A stretch of DNA of 34,436 bases from Thermodesulfobacteriota bacterium (GTDB lineage: Bacteria > Desulfobacterota > WTBG01 > CAIYCZ01 > CAIRTM01), in assembly GCA_028278025.1 (NCBI GenBank), contig JANQFE010000089.1:1-34436 (forward strand). Direction: 5' to 3'. Positions within the stretch are counted from its first letter, which is position 1. The number at the start of each line of letters is the position of its first letter. Shown piece by piece: positions 33,078 through 34,436 of the stretch. Both the position numbers and the translations under genes were made by a program. The notes under the pieces are model-generated. The model was not told the origin of the DNA, did not search any database, and saw nothing but the letters and a program-made list of their open reading frames with translations.

Positions 33078-34175
33078 ATGGTTACATTCTTAAGAAGAAT
33101 CTATCAAAACACCTTAACAGCACTGCATTTCTTTTACCGGATTGCCCGGGGAATAGACCATAAAATCCTGAACCATTATATCCTAAAAATCAGCCAGGCC
33201 CAGGATATAAATAGTATTATTTACCAGGTATCCAGATGTCTTTATTATATATTTGATTACCAGTTTTTCACATTCGCCTTATATGACAAGGAATACAATG
33301 GCAGTGTCGATGTGTGGCTTGATCCCAAAACAGATAACCTGTCACTTATTGACTTTATAAAAAAGGACTTCTCCCCACAAAACCTTTACTGGAATGTTAA
33401 TTACTTTAATCATACACCTTACGGCAGTTGTGATGACCCTGATGACATTGCAGCAAAAACCCTTTCTTTTAAAGTACTGGATAACCAAACCTGCGCCATC
33501 CTCTATATACTGCCGCGCAGAAAAATGCTTGGTTACCATAACAATCTTTTAAACATGATTGTAAGAATAGTAGCTGCTGCTTTATCCAACTTTATCAGCA
33601 TGAAAAAACTTGAGAATGCCGCCCTTATTGATCCGCTGACGCATTCCTATAACAGACGGGCTCTTGATCAGTTCATAAACCATGATATTGCCAATGCAGA
33701 ACGATACGGGGCTGAACTTGGTGTGATAATGTTTGATATAGATTATTTTAAACAGGTAAACGATCTGCATGGTCATAAGGCCGGCGATGCCGCTTTAAGG
33801 GCCGTTTCACGAAGTGTGCTGGCAGCCATTCGTAAAAGTGATTACCTGGCCCGTTATGGCGGCGAGGAGTTTGTGCTCGTGCTGCCCGGCACAAAATTTT
33901 CAAAGGCAATTGAGCTGGCCGAACGACTTCGGCAGATAACAGAGAATCTGAAAATAAATTTCGGAGACAGTACGATTTCTGTAACAGCCAGTTTCGGGAT
34001 AGCTGCTTTTAAGAAGGGTATCAATAGATACACCCTGCTGCAAAAAGCAGATGAAATGCTCTACGAAGCTAAAAGACAAGGTCGCAATAGAATTAAACCT
34101 GACCTGCGACTATACCATGCGCTTTCCGATGCACCCTTTCCCAGCATGGGAGGAGAAGGTTCCCTCTCACAATAA
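33078..34175 (+). CDS. GGDEF diguanylate cyclase
   Basis: 365 residues, synthesising c-di-GMP from two GTP. The C-terminal GGDEF domain (about 180-340) is complete: DPLTHSYNRRALD, metal-binding FDIDYFKQVND, the active site GGEEF at 261-265 and the inhibitory I-site RKSD at 252-255, five residues before it. So an active and product-inhibited enzyme is expected. The N-terminal half (about 35-175) is a GAF-like sensor region (SIIYQVSRCLYYIFDYQFFTFALYD) with no membrane helix. The last 25 residues are low-complexity. GGAGG is well placed but lies in the arm of a long hairpin. It appears to be a single-gene unit. Confidence 0.93.
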   Translation: MVTFLRRIYQNTLTALHFFYRIARGIDHKILNHYILKISQAQDINSIIYQVSRCLYYIFDYQFFTFALYDKEYNGSVDVWLDPKTDNLSLIDFIKKDFSPQNLYWNVNYFNHTPYGSCDDPDDIAAKTLSFKVLDNQTCAILYILPRRKMLGYHNNLLNMIVRIVAAALSNFISMKKLENAALIDPLTHSYNRRALDQFINHDIANAERYGAELGVIMFDIDYFKQVNDLHGHKAGDAALRAVSRSVLAAIRKSDYLARYGGEEFVLVLPGTKFSKAIELAERLRQITENLKINFGDSTISVTASFGIAAFKKGINRYTLLQKADEMLYEAKRQGRNRIKPDLRLYHALSDAPFPSMGGEGSLSQ

Positions 34176-34436
34176 TCTACTCATCGTAGTTAAAAACGAA
34201 CCTACACGCCGGAGAAACTGCCAAGATTAAAAAATGTTCAGCAGCCATCAAGTAATTATCCTCGCCTAAAAGGCAATGCTTTAGGAAGCCCCCCATAGGG
34301 GGGCTTGAAAATCACCACAGCCTTTTTGCAGCATTGACGTATTATTTTCGGTTGCTCAAGCACTGTCTTTCTCAATCCCATTGCAACGCAGCCGAGTGCA
34401 GCGATTTCAGGCGGATACAAGGGTCAACATGTCTGA
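34176..34436. other. Right-end intergenic sequence with GC hairpin
   Basis: No gene recognised to the window edge. AAGCCCCCC (34286-34294) pairs with GGGGGGCTT (34298-34306), loop ATA, with no T-tract on either strand; it may still stop transcription after the diguanylate cyclase. The stretch near 34319-34336 weakly resembles the reverse complement of the 13114 / 19169 motif (CTGCAA next to AGGCTG). Confidence 0.4.

Noticed and set aside
596..34175. In-frame UGA selenocysteine codons
   Set aside because: The TGA stops I examined at gene ends are followed by short or non-homologous extensions, so no selenoprotein is supported.

Overview
The window is a moderately AT-rich chromosomal segment from a Gram-negative anaerobe, most likely a Desulfobacterota (deltaproteobacterial) lineage. 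That assignment is an inference from gene content: SelB, a tetraheme c554-type cytochrome, a PxxKW cysteine-rich protein, a TIGR04076 protein, bactofilin, large PQQ-repeat secreted proteins with a CFI-box-like C-terminus, and RND and Ybh-type efflux systems with lipoprotein adaptors. No rRNA, tRNA, phage, transposase or CRISPR array was seen.

Layout. 1-382 (-) is the start of a PQQ-repeat lipoprotein running off the left edge. 596-2512 (-) is selB. 2741-4868 (+) holds a TrmN6-like methyltransferase and a DUF1015 protein, followed by a hairpin-rich inverted-repeat element. 5161-5625 (-) is a DUF721/DciA-like protein and 5825-7174 (+) an NSS-family Na+ symporter. 7182-12031 (-) is a TetR / adaptor / RND efflux operon with a palindromic operator candidate at the tetR start. 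12415-13062 (+) is a tandem-duplicated TIGR04076 protein behind a near-consensus promoter, facing radC and an XRE regulator (-). Divergent from the XRE gene are a periplasmic ABC-type binding protein and a hybrid histidine kinase, behind three direct repeats spaced exactly 33 bp apart. 17683-18423 (+) is a ThiF/HesA-like enzyme.

From 18500 to 24811 (-) lie the tetraheme cytochrome, the PxxKW protein, a 940-residue PQQ/CFI-box-like secreted protein, and an envelope cluster (lytic transglycosylase, bactofilin, and a short membrane protein resembling the N-terminus of an M23 peptidase). From 25068 (+) follow elbB and a YbhGFSR-like ABC exporter (adaptor, ATPase, two permeases). Then come a FabH-like ketosynthase under a sigma-54-type promoter, a radical SAM protein with a long N-terminal extension, a 48-residue ORF with a CxxxCxxC motif, and a diguanylate cyclase whose ribosome-binding site lies in the arm of a long hairpin.

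The least explained parts are the ketosynthase / radical SAM / small cysteine ORF block, the binding protein with hybrid kinase but no transporter, and a set of hairpin-forming intergenic elements (4928-5144, 13114-13140, 17483-17627, 19148-19441) that share sequence with one another.
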